Shown here piece by piece: positions 9,044 to 18,186 of a stretch of 54,547 nucleotides of DNA (positions are counted from its first letter, which is position 1; each line of letters starts with the position of its first letter). Origin of the DNA: CAZUNO01 sp964621445 [NCBI: Candidatus Hadarchaeota archaeon]. GTDB lineage: Archaea; CAYQAE01; CAYVLA01. The translations under genes and the position numbers were made by a program. Location of the stretch: assembly GCA_964621445.1 (NCBI GenBank), contig CAZUNO010000020.1:1-54547 (forward strand), read 5' to 3'. Below the pieces are notes generated by a model, which saw only the letters and a list, made by a program, of their open reading frames with translations, had not been told where the DNA came from and did no database searches.

Positions 9044-10774
9044 CTAACTTTTTCTTTTGTCAAGGTATCGACATGCAAACAGAAACGGTAACAGGGATAG
9101 GATTCCGCAGAGCAGGGATTCCCCAATTGTCTTTTGCCATTCGGCAAGGCCTGCAAGAAGGTAGATTCTTCCTTCTCGCCATGAACCTTCGGAGAGTAGG
9201 CGAGCTCCAACCTTGATTTTGAGGCTCGATTTGGGTGGAGGATCATCGAGCAGAGGAAGGATTTCATCGAAAATCACTTCATATGATTGGTTTATGGGAC
9301 CTGCAAGAACGGATTTGGCCCGGTGGTATTCACCGCGTTCCACATGTTCCTCGCAAATCTGGATGGTCTTCCCCTGTTTACCTATATCAATTCCCAACTG
9401 GGTTGACCAAAGTTCCAGCTGCTGGAGTTCCTCTATCATCCCCTGGACCTCACTGGCCAGTAGATCCTCTCTGGATAATCCCTGGATTATACAGGGGAGA
9501 TGGGATTGGCTGAGGTCAGAGATTCGAATTATCTTCTGGCTTAGATTTTCCGCCACGTAGTTGATCTCCGTGGTGTTCGTGCAGAGGGTGATATTTTCAG
9601 AGACTATATGACCGAGATGATGGGCCTCAAGGAGGGCCGAGGTGTTTTGGGGTCCAAGAAAGGGCCTGGCTCTCACACCCGGGTAGATGTAGGACTCAGG
9701 GAGCGGATGGGCGGTTGAGGCGTTGAAGAATATGTGTTTATGAACCAGCTGGTAGGCCTTCGCATATGACAGCCTGTCAGCTCGTTGGAAGGGGTCATGG
9801 TGCTGGTAGACCCAGAACAATCCCTCGTGCCTGGCTGCCTGCTCCATGTTATCGATAAGATCAAAGGGATCGTGTTTCACGGTCCAGAAGCCCGGGATGA
9901 GAACGCCATTCAGCATCCCGGAATTTTGTGACCACCACTCCTTCTGTTTTTGGTAATCGATGCTATTGTAGCTCTCATATGATTGTTCCGACCAGGCGGT
10001 TACCGGGGCCGTCGAGCAGTTGAAGCCCTTCAGTATGTTGGTAATTATCCAGGTTTGTTGGAACCATAGCGTCCCCAGTGAGAGGTTTGGGTTTATGGCG
10101 TGGGCTTTCTCGGCGGTGGTCATCGCCATTTCGTACAGCTTCTTTTCCTGCCATTCCTCGAAATCGTCCACCAAGTCCATTTGGGCCAGGAATTGGTGAC
10201 GTTCGCTCGGGGATAGATTAGGAAAGTCCCTTCCCATATCATCTGCGAATTCATGGAAAGCCTGACGGTCGTAGCTATACATGTTGGTTCTCCATTTCTT
10301 ATCCTCTGACCTTCTGTAAGGCTCCATATCCCAGACCATGCCCCAGATCGGGTATTTGAGGGAAAGATTGGCTATGTGAAGCGTGCATTTTTCGACCCAT
10401 TCCCGCCAGTAGACCTCGTCCACCGGCGAGGGTTCCCTTGGCTCTTGGAAACCATCCCTGGTAACCACCCTCGTATAATTGAATAGAAGTCTCGGGTCTC
10501 CCTTTTCGTAAGCCGCTCCGTCATAGTGTTCATCCAGGATGAAGGTGATATTCTCTGCGGCACACTGAAGGCTTTCCACCTCCACGATACTTTGAACCCC
10601 TTTACGGGACCTGCAGTTAATTGGCCTGTATAAGGCGTCGAACCCGACTGAAGCCAACTGGGAAGCATTCCATCTCCCGTACATAGCCCGTGAAAAGGGC
10701 ACTGATGAGGCGATAGCCGGACATATGATCATTAGGGAGGTTAATGTGATGGCTAAGGCGGGGTTGGCGTTCAC
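9044..10774 (-). CDS. Secreted, membrane-anchored TIM-barrel glycosidase-like protein (copy 1)
   Basis: This 576-aa protein starts with GTG (a TAA lies two codons upstream) and has a signal peptide (~1-23). Its C-terminal hydrophobic segment (~552-568) is followed by R-Y-L-D-K-R-K. It is homologous to the protein at 34432-36210. Shared segments are F-S-R-A-M-Y-G near the mature N-terminus; W-G-M-V-W-D-M-E-P-Y (~145-154), resembling an acidic strand-4 active-site motif; S-T-A-P-V-T-A-W-S-E; and F-W-V-Y-Q-H. Twelve N-x-S/T sequons indicate heavy N-glycosylation outside the cell. A helical domain (~430-545) precedes the anchor, like the stalk of the GATase1-like family. I infer a glycan-acting surface enzyme or binding protein; no known GH family is recognised. 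It is convergent with the dehydratase gene. Confidence 0.75.
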   Translation of the reverse strand: MNANPALAITLTSLMIICPAIASSVPFSRAMYGRWNASQLASVGFDALYRPINCRSRKGVQSIVEVESLQCAAENITFILDEHYDGAAYEKGDPRLLFNYTRVVTRDGFQEPREPSPVDEVYWREWVEKCTLHIANLSLKYPIWGMVWDMEPYRRSEDKKWRTNMYSYDRQAFHEFADDMGRDFPNLSPSERHQFLAQMDLVDDFEEWQEKKLYEMAMTTAEKAHAINPNLSLGTLWFQQTWIITNILKGFNCSTAPVTAWSEQSYESYNSIDYQKQKEWWSQNSGMLNGVLIPGFWTVKHDPFDLIDNMEQAARHEGLFWVYQHHDPFQRADRLSYAKAYQLVHKHIFFNASTAHPLPESYIYPGVRARPFLGPQNTSALLEAHHLGHIVSENITLCTNTTEINYVAENLSQKIIRISDLSQSHLPCIIQGLSREDLLASEVQGMIEELQQLELWSTQLGIDIGKQGKTIQICEEHVERGEYHRAKSVLAGPINQSYEVIFDEILPLLDDPPPKSSLKIKVGARLLSEGSWREGRIYLLAGLAEWQKTIGESLLCGILSLLPFLFACRYLDKRKS

Positions 10775-10797
10775 AAATTAGTATGTCTCTGGACACA

Positions 10798-10804
10798 TTA
10801 TAAA
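10798..10804 (-). promoter_or_regulatory. TATA box for the gene starting at 10774
   Basis: On the minus strand TTTATAA is centred 27 nt before the GTG start at 10774, the spacing expected for a leaderless archaeal transcript. Confidence 0.6.
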
Positions 10805-10828
10805 TTATCGACCATTTCCAGTGCTGGT

Positions 10829-11764
10829 TCAATAGTTCAAGATACCCTTTTCCCTCATCCATTCAAGGTTCCTGCGCAGAGCCTCTTGCAGATCTGTCAC
10901 GGGATGGAAACCAAGATCTCTTTTTGCCTTTGAAATGGAAACACACATGTGTTCGCACACGAATCTCAGGCCTGATGTCCCGGACTCGAAGTATTCCGGG
11001 TACTGAGCCAGGATTTCATCCAAATCCAAATGCTCGATCTCCGAGGAGGATCCCATGATGTCCATGATTAGGGAGAGATAGGAATTCAGGGTGACCGACC
11101 GCTCCCTGGAGATGTTGTAAATATGGCCCTTCGAGTTCGGGTTCTCAAGGGCAAGGCAGAATGCATCTCCCAGTTCCTCCACATAGCCAGGTTGGAGCAG
11201 CGCACGTCCATCATTTGGGACGATGACTTTCTCACCCCGGGAAATCCTCCTGAAATAGTTTGGATCACGCCCTCCCCACAGGTCAAGTGGAATATCACCA
11301 GGACCCTGGATATTGGAAGGACGCATGATGGTCGCTGGAAATCCGGAATCCCTGTAGGCGTCCAAAAGCACCTGGTCCTGTTCCAACTTCTTTTCAAATC
11401 CTCCCAGCTCTGTAGGCGGATCACATTGGTCGTCTTCACTGGCAGGTATTTTTTTCATGGGGGTATAGACACCGGTTGAGCCACAGTGAACGTAATGGCC
11501 GATCTTGCCTTCCAATAGCGGTATGATGAACCTCAGGTCCTCGGCCTGGAGTATGGTGTCCATCACCGCGTCGAGATCGGTTTCCCTAATAAAGGAGGAC
11601 ATCTCTCTCCGGTCATTCTTGTCCAAAAAGACCTCCCTCATTCCATCGGCCTCAAATGACGTCTGTCCCCTGTGGACGGAGATCACTTCGTGTTCTCTTC
11701 TTAGTAGGCCCTTTACTATTGCCCTTCCCAGAAACCTAGTTCCACCGATTATTGCTACCCTCAT
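10829..11764 (-). CDS. NAD-dependent epimerase/dehydratase (extended SDR)
   Basis: This 311-aa protein has an N-terminal Rossmann motif G-G-T-R-F-L-G (7-13). The S-T-G-V-Y strand is at 96-100 and R-P-S-N-I-Q-G-P-G at 148-156, as in extended short-chain dehydrogenases that epimerise or dehydrate nucleotide sugars. The usual catalytic Y-G-x-x-K is not evident: the aligned segment reads G-F-E-K-K-L-E (122-128), keeping Lys and Glu but apparently losing the Tyr. It may therefore be an atypical reductase or a CSP41-like divergent member; the alignment is by eye. It is upstream of and collinear with the secreted TIM-barrel gene (54-nt gap), though the latter has its own TATA box. Confidence 0.82.
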   Translation of the reverse strand: MRVAIIGGTRFLGRAIVKGLLRREHEVISVHRGQTSFEADGMREVFLDKNDRREMSSFIRETDLDAVMDTILQAEDLRFIIPLLEGKIGHYVHCGSTGVYTPMKKIPASEDDQCDPPTELGGFEKKLEQDQVLLDAYRDSGFPATIMRPSNIQGPGDIPLDLWGGRDPNYFRRISRGEKVIVPNDGRALLQPGYVEELGDAFCLALENPNSKGHIYNISRERSVTLNSYLSLIMDIMGSSSEIEHLDLDEILAQYPEYFESGTSGLRFVCEHMCVSISKAKRDLGFHPVTDLQEALRRNLEWMREKGILNY

Positions 11765-11788
11765 TTGCTTTCATTCTACCCCCTGATC

Positions 11789-11798
11789 GTAAATTTGT
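11789..11798 (-). promoter_or_regulatory. TATA-like box for the epimerase gene
   Basis: The minus strand reads CAAATTTACG, centred about 30 nt before the ATG at 11764. It lies in the 93-bp divergent region shared with the gene at 11858. Confidence 0.45.
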
Positions 11799-11829
11799 TT
11801 GCCAGGAAATAGAGAAGAAGGGACAATTC

Positions 11830-11836
11830 TTTATGT
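11830..11836 (+). promoter_or_regulatory. TATA-like box for the arylsulfotransferase-like gene
   Basis: TTTATGT is centred 25 nt before the ATG at 11858, consistent with a leaderless transcript. Confidence 0.5.
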
Positions 11837-11857
11837 GTACAATAGACAGGACTATCC

Positions 11858-12877
11858 ATGAAGGATATCGGAACCGGCTTGGTCGAGTATAAGCCTGGGA
11901 AATGCTTCAATAGTTATACCTTCTTTCCCCCCGACCACGGGCGATATCTCTACCTCATGGACATGAAAGGAAGGATCGTCCATCAATGGGAAGTTCCTCG
12001 CGTGCATTTTGCCAAACTGCTACCAAGAGGGAACCTCTTACAAGATACGAGGTTCGATGATGATTATCCCCGCGGGGTGAGGGAATGCAATTGGGAGGGC
12101 GAAGAGGTATGGTTTTACCCCTGTCGCATACACCACGATGCCCAACGACTTGACAACGGGAATACCATCATGTTGTGCCATGAGAATATCTATAATCCCC
12201 GGGTATACGATGGCATCTGCACCAAAAACTCCATTCTGGTGGAGGTTGATCCGGATGGAGAGATTGTGTGGCTTTGGCATTCGGATAGACATATCGAGGA
12301 ATTGAAGCGACTTTTGGATATCAGCTTTCCCCGGAGCGAGATGGATTGGACCCATTCCAATACCGTTCAGGTCCTGCCACCAAACGGTGCCGAAAATAAG
12401 GACTCAAGGTTTGCTGAAGGTAATGTGCTCATAAGTCATCGAAACCTGGACACCATCGCCGTTATTGACCGGGAAAGCCACGAAATATTATGGGCCTGGG
12501 GGAAGGACGAGCTTGATTACCAGCACTCTTCAATCATGCTTCCTACCGGTAACATCCTGATTTTTGATAACCGGCCACATGGTGATTACTCCCGCGTGGT
12601 TGAGGTGGACCCAGTGGAGGAAAAGGTGGTATGGGAATTCAAGGATGATCCACCCCAAAATATGCATGCAAAATATCTGTCGGGACAACAGAGACTACCA
12701 AACGGCAACACGTTCATATGCGCCGGGGGGACCGAGGACGGAAGGCTGTTAGAGGTGACCCCGGATGGAGAGGTGGTTTGGGACTTTAGAAACCCGTGGG
12801 CGGGTCGGGCGGATGGCCGTCGCGAGATCTACCGGGCATATCGATATACGCCCCAGCAGATAGAGCCCTTGCTCTGA
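11858..12877 (+). CDS. Arylsulfotransferase (ASST)-like beta-propeller protein
   Basis: This 339-aa protein has repeating blades typical of the ASST/arylsulfotransferase family: R-L-D-N-G-N-T-I-M-L near 104, V-L-I-S-H-R near 190, L-P-T-G-N-I-L-I-F-D-N near 228 and L-P-N-G-N-T-F-I near 280. Partner strands of the type E-V-D-P...V-V-W-E-F alternate with them. Conserved His residues occur in H-H-D-A-Q, W-T-H-S-N and Q-H-S-S-I, as in the active-site face of the family. Bacterial ASST transfers sulfate between phenolic esters in the periplasm. This protein has no signal peptide, so it would be cytoplasmic, and the activity is not certain. It diverges from the epimerase gene over 93 bp. Confidence 0.75.
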   Translation: MKDIGTGLVEYKPGKCFNSYTFFPPDHGRYLYLMDMKGRIVHQWEVPRVHFAKLLPRGNLLQDTRFDDDYPRGVRECNWEGEEVWFYPCRIHHDAQRLDNGNTIMLCHENIYNPRVYDGICTKNSILVEVDPDGEIVWLWHSDRHIEELKRLLDISFPRSEMDWTHSNTVQVLPPNGAENKDSRFAEGNVLISHRNLDTIAVIDRESHEILWAWGKDELDYQHSSIMLPTGNILIFDNRPHGDYSRVVEVDPVEEKVVWEFKDDPPQNMHAKYLSGQQRLPNGNTFICAGGTEDGRLLEVTPDGEVVWDFRNPWAGRADGRREIYRAYRYTPQQIEPLL

Positions 12878-12984
12878 TCCGGATGAGGAAAGCTCTTTGG
12901 ATGAATGTTCTCTTCGGTCCATGAAGTGGATGCCTGCCTACTCTTGATATCGCAATGTACCGTGGAATTGTCATCTTGACCCGA

Positions 12985-14466
12985 TTATGGATCTTCCTGG
13001 AAAGGAAGAGGTTCGTCCCTTCCCTTTATTGCCTGTAAAATTCTTGGCAGGGTCTTGGGCAGGCCGGAGGCAATCCGCGCCAGGTCCGCTGCGGCCCGGA
13101 TCGTGTTGCCATTTTTTACCTTTGCTTTTGCCTTCTTGATATTGTGGTTGGTCCTGCCCCAGCTTCTTATGTAATCTCTTGCCAAGGATATATCATCCCT
13201 CGAGAACCTGGGGTAACTGATAACAGGAGTCTGGGAATCCAGATGATTGGGGTCCTCGTCAACGAGCCAGCCTTCTTTCTTTGCCCGAGCCATAAAGGGC
13301 GTACCTGGATAGGGCGTGGCCACGGAGACCAAAACTGCGTCGGGGTCTAGACGCTGCAAAAAGGTAGTGGTTGCCTTTACCGAGTTCCAGCTTTCACCAG
13401 GGAGACCCACCATGACCTGTGCGCTGGTAAGGAGTCCTTCCTTCTTGGAGTTCCTGAACCCCCTCTCGACCCTTTCCATGCTGGAGGCCACCTTTCCAAC
13501 AGTTTGGAATATCCGGGGATCACCGGTCTCCACTCCCATCTCAACCCTCAAGCACCCGGATTTCTTCATCTCGCGGCTAAGCTTGGAGGTCATTGCATCG
13601 GGCCTGACCTCTGCAATCCACTCTATGTCGAGATCGGCCAGGTACCGGCATAGTTTGATGGACCTTCTTTCCACCAGGTTCCAGGTCTGGTCTCTGAAGA
13701 AGATTCGTTCCACTCCTAGGTCGGCAAGCTCCCTGATCTCGGCCCAAACCCGGAATGGATTTCTCCCCTGCCATCGTCTTCCGAATCCAGATGGATATGG
13801 ACAATATTCGCAGGAAAAGGGGCATCCCCGGCTGGAATATGCCGAAAAAAACCTGGATCCGTCCCCCAGGAGGTAGCAGTCCATTTCGAGAAGATGGTAG
13901 GCAGGGGTGGGGAGGGAGTCCAGATCGGTATTGGAGTCAACCCTTCTCCGTGGGGAAATTTTCCTCAGAGTCGGCCTTGTCTCGTCTTCAATTTCCTCGA
14001 GAAGGGGTACAATATAGCTCTCGATGCTGGTCGGTATGAGGGCGTCAACGGGAAAGTCAGCCAGGACCTTTTTTGATAGGTACCTGGGAACAGTTCCCCA
14101 GGCCACAATTATCGAATCGGGGATGGCTTCCCGGAGTGAGGAAACAAGAGCCGCGTCATAGCTATAGGAGGGAAGCGACGGTCTTACCAGTACTAGACCC
14201 GGTTCACCAATTCTTGCAATGAATCCTTTTAGATCTAGGTTCTCGCCCTGGCCGTCAACAATGCGGACCTCTATCCCTCTTTCTTCCAGAATAGCGGCTG
14301 CATATGCCTCCATTAGTGGCGGGTTTAGGTAGGTATTTCTATCATGTCCGTAGTCAATCCTTTTGGAATGACTATGGAACCTTCCGTACCCACCGGCCAC
14401 ACCTCTTAGCACATTCGCTCCTGGCGGACTTGGAAGATTAGCGAACACCACCGAGGGCTCGGGCAT
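12985..14466 (-). CDS. B12-binding-domain-type radical SAM protein
   Basis: This 493-aa protein has an N-terminal cobalamin-binding-like Rossmann region (~5-165). A radical SAM barrel follows, with the cluster motif C-P-F-S-C-E-Y-C (Cys215, 219, 222). The G-V-E-T-G-D segment (~310), V-G-L-P-G-E-S (~354) and A-T-P-Y-P-G-T (~383) are typical of the family that includes hopanoid and phosphonate-type methylases and anaerobic cyclases. The C-terminal ~80 residues are basic. Such enzymes usually methylate unactivated carbons or rearrange lipids; no substrate can be read here. It stands alone, 518 bp from the next gene of known start on its left strand, and diverges from the isomerase gene at 14629. 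An AAATAT box sits 27 nt before its start. Confidence 0.88.
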   Translation of the reverse strand: MPEPSVVFANLPSPPGANVLRGVAGGYGRFHSHSKRIDYGHDRNTYLNPPLMEAYAAAILEERGIEVRIVDGQGENLDLKGFIARIGEPGLVLVRPSLPSYSYDAALVSSLREAIPDSIIVAWGTVPRYLSKKVLADFPVDALIPTSIESYIVPLLEEIEDETRPTLRKISPRRRVDSNTDLDSLPTPAYHLLEMDCYLLGDGSRFFSAYSSRGCPFSCEYCPYPSGFGRRWQGRNPFRVWAEIRELADLGVERIFFRDQTWNLVERRSIKLCRYLADLDIEWIAEVRPDAMTSKLSREMKKSGCLRVEMGVETGDPRIFQTVGKVASSMERVERGFRNSKKEGLLTSAQVMVGLPGESWNSVKATTTFLQRLDPDAVLVSVATPYPGTPFMARAKKEGWLVDEDPNHLDSQTPVISYPRFSRDDISLARDYIRSWGRTNHNIKKAKAKVKNGNTIRAAADLARIASGLPKTLPRILQAIKGRDEPLPFQEDP

Positions 14467-14490
14467 ATGCAGTCCTGTAACCCTTCCCTG

Positions 14491-14496
14491 ATATTT
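14491..14496 (-). promoter_or_regulatory. TATA-like box for the radical SAM gene
   Basis: The minus strand reads CCAAATATC, centred about 27 nt before the ATG at 14466. Confidence 0.5.
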
Positions 14497-14599
14497 GGGT
14501 TCCTGGAATCTCTCCTTTTAACGCGATTATCAACTGTTCTGACCAGGTCTGAAGGTGGACTAACGAAATGGATGGCGAGATATTCTTCAGGAGCAATGA

Positions 14600-14606
14600 T
14601 TAAAAA
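14600..14606 (+). promoter_or_regulatory. TATA-like box for the isomerase gene at 14629
   Basis: TTAAAAA is centred about 26 nt before the ATG at 14629, suggesting a leaderless transcript. Confidence 0.5.
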
Positions 14607-14628
14607 CATTCCCGGTCTAGGCTAGGGC

Positions 14629-15432
14629 ATGTTCCATGACGAGAACGCTTTCAAGATAGGGTGTCAGTCCATTGTATGGGGTTCAGATCAGATAAACACG
14701 AACCTTCCCCAAGTCCTAAACGAGATTTCTGATTGCGATTACCAGGGCGTGGAAATAGGTGCACGTCATCTGGATACATCTAAAATCCATCAGACGAAAA
14801 AGCTGCTATCGGAAAGTGGCCTTGAGCTTGTCGGTTTACATACCAATAAGGCGTGTCTAACCGAAGATGAAGCTCAAAACGGGTTCCCCGAAGGTAGGCG
14901 GATATTGGATGCAATAACCGGGCTGAATGGCGAATACATGATGATCAGTGGAGAGCCCTCACCGGAAGAGCTCCCTAACCTAAACAAACTTGGAAGCATA
15001 GCCCGGAGGATGGATGTTGAGATCTGCTACCATAATCACTACAGGGAAATCGAAGAGGACTACCGTGGATTAAGACGGGTATGTGACTCGACTGAGGCCG
15101 AACTTGTGGGCTTGGCCCTTGATCTGGGATGGGTTCATAGGGCTGGCGAGAAAGCCCAGCAGGCAATCAACGAGTTTTCGGACAGGCTGACCGTTCTCCA
15201 TTTCAAGGATGTTGTCGGTGTACTGCCGGAGGACAAGGAGGAATACTCAGGGGACCTGGTCCAAGCAGTAGAGCTGGGGGAAGGAGATCTCAACTGGGAG
15301 TCCATAGTAGATTTGCTTAGGGATATAGGTTACAATGGCTGGATAGTCGTGGAGCAGGACACCACCCAGAAGACACCCGCCGAGAGCGCCTGTCAAAGCA
15401 GGAGGTATCTTAGAGAAGCATGCGGAATTTGA
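14629..15432 (+). CDS. Sugar phosphate isomerase/epimerase, IolE/IolI-like TIM barrel
   Basis: This 267-aa protein is of the xylose-isomerase-like TIM-barrel (AP_endonuc_2) group. Expected metal-site strands are visible: C-Y-H-N-H (133-137), A-L-D-L-G-W-V-H-R-A-G (163-173), L-H-F-K-D (190-194), L-G-E-G-D-L-N-W (216-223) and V-V-E-Q-D (240-244). The A-x-D-x-G-W-x-x-x-A-G and L-G-x-G-x-x-x-W elements resemble inosose dehydratase or isomerase (IolE/IolI) and hydroxypyruvate isomerase relatives. It is cytoplasmic. It precedes the L-fucose-isomerase-like gene by 68 nt on the same strand, so both may act in one sugar or inositol-type pathway. The substrate is unresolved. Confidence 0.85.
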   Translation: MFHDENAFKIGCQSIVWGSDQINTNLPQVLNEISDCDYQGVEIGARHLDTSKIHQTKKLLSESGLELVGLHTNKACLTEDEAQNGFPEGRRILDAITGLNGEYMMISGEPSPEELPNLNKLGSIARRMDVEICYHNHYREIEEDYRGLRRVCDSTEAELVGLALDLGWVHRAGEKAQQAINEFSDRLTVLHFKDVVGVLPEDKEEYSGDLVQAVELGEGDLNWESIVDLLRDIGYNGWIVVEQDTTQKTPAESACQSRRYLREACGI

Positions 15433-15500
15433 ATTGTTAGCCAGTCATGGCTGATTTTTAATTACAAAGATATTTGGGGACCTTACTGAAACCATAAGGT

Positions 15501-16829
15501 ATGAAGATAGCTTATTTGCCCGTAGGTCGGGAAACCTTTGATATTAAGGCTGCAGAAAACGTTCGAGAGGAAACCATCTCATCCCTCGACAATCCCGGTT
15601 TCCAGCTTGTGGGCGGAAGCAGAATCATAACAGACCCCGAGGATGCCAGGAATTCTGCCAAAGAGGCAACGGATGAAGGGGCGAAATTGTTACTGGTTCA
15701 AACCACAACTTTCGTTGATGGGAGATTTGCGGTCGCCATATCCGAGAATTGGAAGGGACCATTGATGGTTTGGTCGGTAAAAGAACCACAAAGTGGAGGC
15801 CGCCTGAGGCTAAATTCGCTAACCGGTGCTAACCTCCTCAGCAACGCCTTCCGTTCCCTGGGTATTGGGGTTCGTTACGTTCATGGTTCACCCCTTGACC
15901 CAACCACGATGGAAAGTATATTCGATTATGCAAAGGTCTTCTCGGTTATAGAGTCGCTCGAGGGCTCGGTATTGGGTCTCTTCGGGGACGTCCCTCCGGG
16001 TTTCAGTTCGGGGGAGGCCGATGAGGTTGCCCTTGAAAGACTGTTCGGCTTGAGGTTGAAGCGGTTTGCTCTGGAAGATCTATTTCAAAGGGCGGAGGGG
16101 ATGCCAATTACACGTATCGAAGAGGCGATCGACGCTCTGGACCGGGGTGTAAAGGGTTTGGAGAGGGACCAGGCGACTGAGAACACCATGCGGGCCTATC
16201 TTTCACTGAAAGAAATCATAGAAGACGAATCACTACTGGGGGTGGCGGTTAGGTGCTGGCCCGAGTTCTTCGTCGATTTTGGAGGTGCAGCTTGTGGAGC
16301 TCTATGCCAGTTATGTGAGGATGGTTTGATGTCCGCATGCGAGGCCGATATCAATGGCCTGGTTTCCATGATAATCATATCCAAGCTTTCAGGTGGACCC
16401 GCCTATATGGGCGACCTGGTTGATGTGAATCAGCAAGAGAACTACGCCACTTTCTGGCACTGCGGGGGAGGTGGGGCATATTCACTGGCCTCAGGGGAGG
16501 TAAAGGCCATTCCCCACCCCAATAGAGAGCAGAACCTGGCCCTGGATTTCACGTTGAGACCAGGTAAGGTTACGGTAACCCGTCTCAACAGGGATCCAAC
16601 CGGATATAGGCTATTGGTGCTCGAGGGAGATGCCATTGATACCCGGGAACAGCATTATACTGGGACGACCATGGACGTGCGTTTCGGCCCGGAAATCGAG
16701 GAGGTGCTGGGATCCCTCATGAAAGAGGGTATTGAACACCATTATGCGCTGGGGTACGGGCATCTTGGAGAACCTTTGAGAGAGCTCGCTCGACAAGTCG
16801 GTCTGGAGATCGTGGACATTCCTGGATAG
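15501..16829 (+). CDS. L-fucose/L-arabinose isomerase-family protein
   Basis: This 442-aa protein has the layout of the FucI/AraA-like family: an N-terminal alpha/beta region with repeated L-L-V-Q-T-T-T-type strands (~60-75) and a C-terminal catalytic half. Candidate metal ligands are Glu near 281 (S-A-C-E-A-D-I-N-G-L), Asp near 304 (M-G-D-L-V-D-V) and a C-terminal His in H-H-Y-A-L-G-Y-G-H (~412-420). W-H-C-G-G-G (~318-323) is also characteristic. These enzymes interconvert aldoses and ketoses with Mn2+. It is shorter than E. coli FucI (591 aa) and closer to the short archaeal/bacterial relatives. The IolE-like gene lies directly upstream. Confidence 0.8.
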   Translation: MKIAYLPVGRETFDIKAAENVREETISSLDNPGFQLVGGSRIITDPEDARNSAKEATDEGAKLLLVQTTTFVDGRFAVAISENWKGPLMVWSVKEPQSGGRLRLNSLTGANLLSNAFRSLGIGVRYVHGSPLDPTTMESIFDYAKVFSVIESLEGSVLGLFGDVPPGFSSGEADEVALERLFGLRLKRFALEDLFQRAEGMPITRIEEAIDALDRGVKGLERDQATENTMRAYLSLKEIIEDESLLGVAVRCWPEFFVDFGGAACGALCQLCEDGLMSACEADINGLVSMIIISKLSGGPAYMGDLVDVNQQENYATFWHCGGGGAYSLASGEVKAIPHPNREQNLALDFTLRPGKVTVTRLNRDPTGYRLLVLEGDAIDTREQHYTGTTMDVRFGPEIEEVLGSLMKEGIEHHYALGYGHLGEPLRELARQVGLEIVDIPG

Positions 16830-16835
16830 TTGATC

Positions 16836-17149
16836 TAGACCTTCCCCTGCCTCTCATCGGGTATGGTGTAGACCGTGAAGGATTGTTCGGGTAGAAAATC
16901 CTCATCGCGGTGAAGGATGTATCCCGCACTTTTCATCTCACTGACACTGCTTTCCCTGGGGATATAATGGCCGAAAATCCTTCTGAAGCTAAACCATTTG
17001 GGTTCACGGTATTCAATAATGGCTATTCTACCGTCTTCACTCAGCGAGGGCTTTATCTGCTTGAAATATTCAGCTCTATTCTCAATGTGATGAGTTACAT
17101 TTCGGATGAAGATCAGGTCTATGCTCCCTTCTGAGGGATTCTTTACGGT
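16836..17149 (-). pseudogene. C-terminal remnant of a SAM-dependent methyltransferase
   Basis: The minus strand is open for about 104 codons with no start and a TGA just upstream (17150-17152). The translation reads ...S-I-D-L-I-F-I-R-N-V-T-H-H-I-E-N-R..., then an I-K-P-S-L-S-E-D-G-R-I-A-I-I-E-Y strand. These are motif III/IV-like strands of a class I methyltransferase (Methyltransf_25/UbiE type). The SAM-binding G-x-G-x-G half is missing, so the gene is truncated. It fills most of the 440-bp gap between the isomerase and the DUF6544 gene and is convergent with the isomerase. Confidence 0.6.
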
Positions 17150-17267
17150 TCATAGCTACCGTGCCATGACGCCGGGTTTTTTCAATAATTTTCATCCAAT
17201 CATCCGAGAATGGGTTATACCGGCAAATTTAACAGAACCATAACCCTGAATCGGCCGGAGGTTCTCT

Positions 17268-18128
17268 TTGGGAATCATTAAGACCGTAGTGATTGTTGCA
17301 GGGCTTCTTCTATTGTCGGTAATGGTAATTATTCTGATTAACCAAATTCGTATTAACCGTAGAAATTCAAGATATGTAGACGAGCTTCTCGAGCAGGCAA
17401 ATGCAAGTTCCAGCGGTAGGTTCAAGGCCGATGATGTGGAGGGCTTACCGGCCCCGGTGAAAAGATACCTCAATACCGTAATTCCAGAAGATCAGCCCTA
17501 TGCGGAAAGCGTACGTCTGGAGCAGAGCGGAAAGTTCAGAATAGGGGGTCTGGACTCTCCATGGAGCGATATGACCGCCACCCAGCACTTCACTGTGGCG
17601 CCTCCAGGTTTTGTTTGGGATGCAAAGATCCGGATGTTCCCGCTGATGAATGTGAGAGTAGTTGACATGTATAAATCCGGAGAAGGATCTCTCAATGCCA
17701 AGCTGCTTTCAACGATAACCGTCGCAGATCAGAAGCCGGAACCGGAGGTTAATTCCGGAGAGTTAATGAGATATCTTGCAGAGTCCGTTTGGTTTCCCAC
17801 GGCATTGCTTCCGGACCAGGGCGTAATGTGGACTGCAGTCTCGGACGAGGAGGCCAGGGCCACGATAGAATATGGTGATACGATGGCCTCCCTCATCTTC
17901 CACTCCAATGAACAGAACCTGGTTGACCGGGTATTCTCGGATCAAAGATATAGAGAGGTAGAGGGAGAATTTGAGCCTACCTCCTGGACCGGCTTTTTCA
18001 GCAATTACCAGGAGAAAAATGGCATGCTGATTCCTCTAGACGGGATGGTGCAATGGAATTTGGAAAAGGGGAACCTAACATACTGGAAAGGGCACGTCGA
18101 CGAGATCATTCACGAGCCGGTGGACTAG
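17268..18128 (+). CDS. DUF6544-like membrane-anchored protein
   Basis: This 286-aa protein has one N-terminal transmembrane helix (~5-25). The soluble domain contains G-L-P-A-P-V-K-R-Y-L (~59-68), a Q-S-G-K-F-R strand, P-G-F-V-W-D-A-K (~109-116) and G-E-G-S-L-N-A, the signature pattern of the DUF6544 (formerly DUF6920) family. The function of that family is unknown. The start is a TTG at 17268, chosen because GGAGG (17257-17261) lies 6 nt upstream and the hydrophobic segment begins immediately. It is followed by the first GATase1-like surface paralogue (58-nt gap), so both may be expressed together at the membrane. Confidence 0.78.
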   Translation: MGIIKTVVIVAGLLLLSVMVIILINQIRINRRNSRYVDELLEQANASSSGRFKADDVEGLPAPVKRYLNTVIPEDQPYAESVRLEQSGKFRIGGLDSPWSDMTATQHFTVAPPGFVWDAKIRMFPLMNVRVVDMYKSGEGSLNAKLLSTITVADQKPEPEVNSGELMRYLAESVWFPTALLPDQGVMWTAVSDEEARATIEYGDTMASLIFHSNEQNLVDRVFSDQRYREVEGEFEPTSWTGFFSNYQEKNGMLIPLDGMVQWNLEKGNLTYWKGHVDEIIHEPVD

Positions 18129-18186
18129 ATAGGAAATCCTAGCAAAGCAGCCAACATTCTTATTGCTAAAGGGCCGTTTATTTTTC

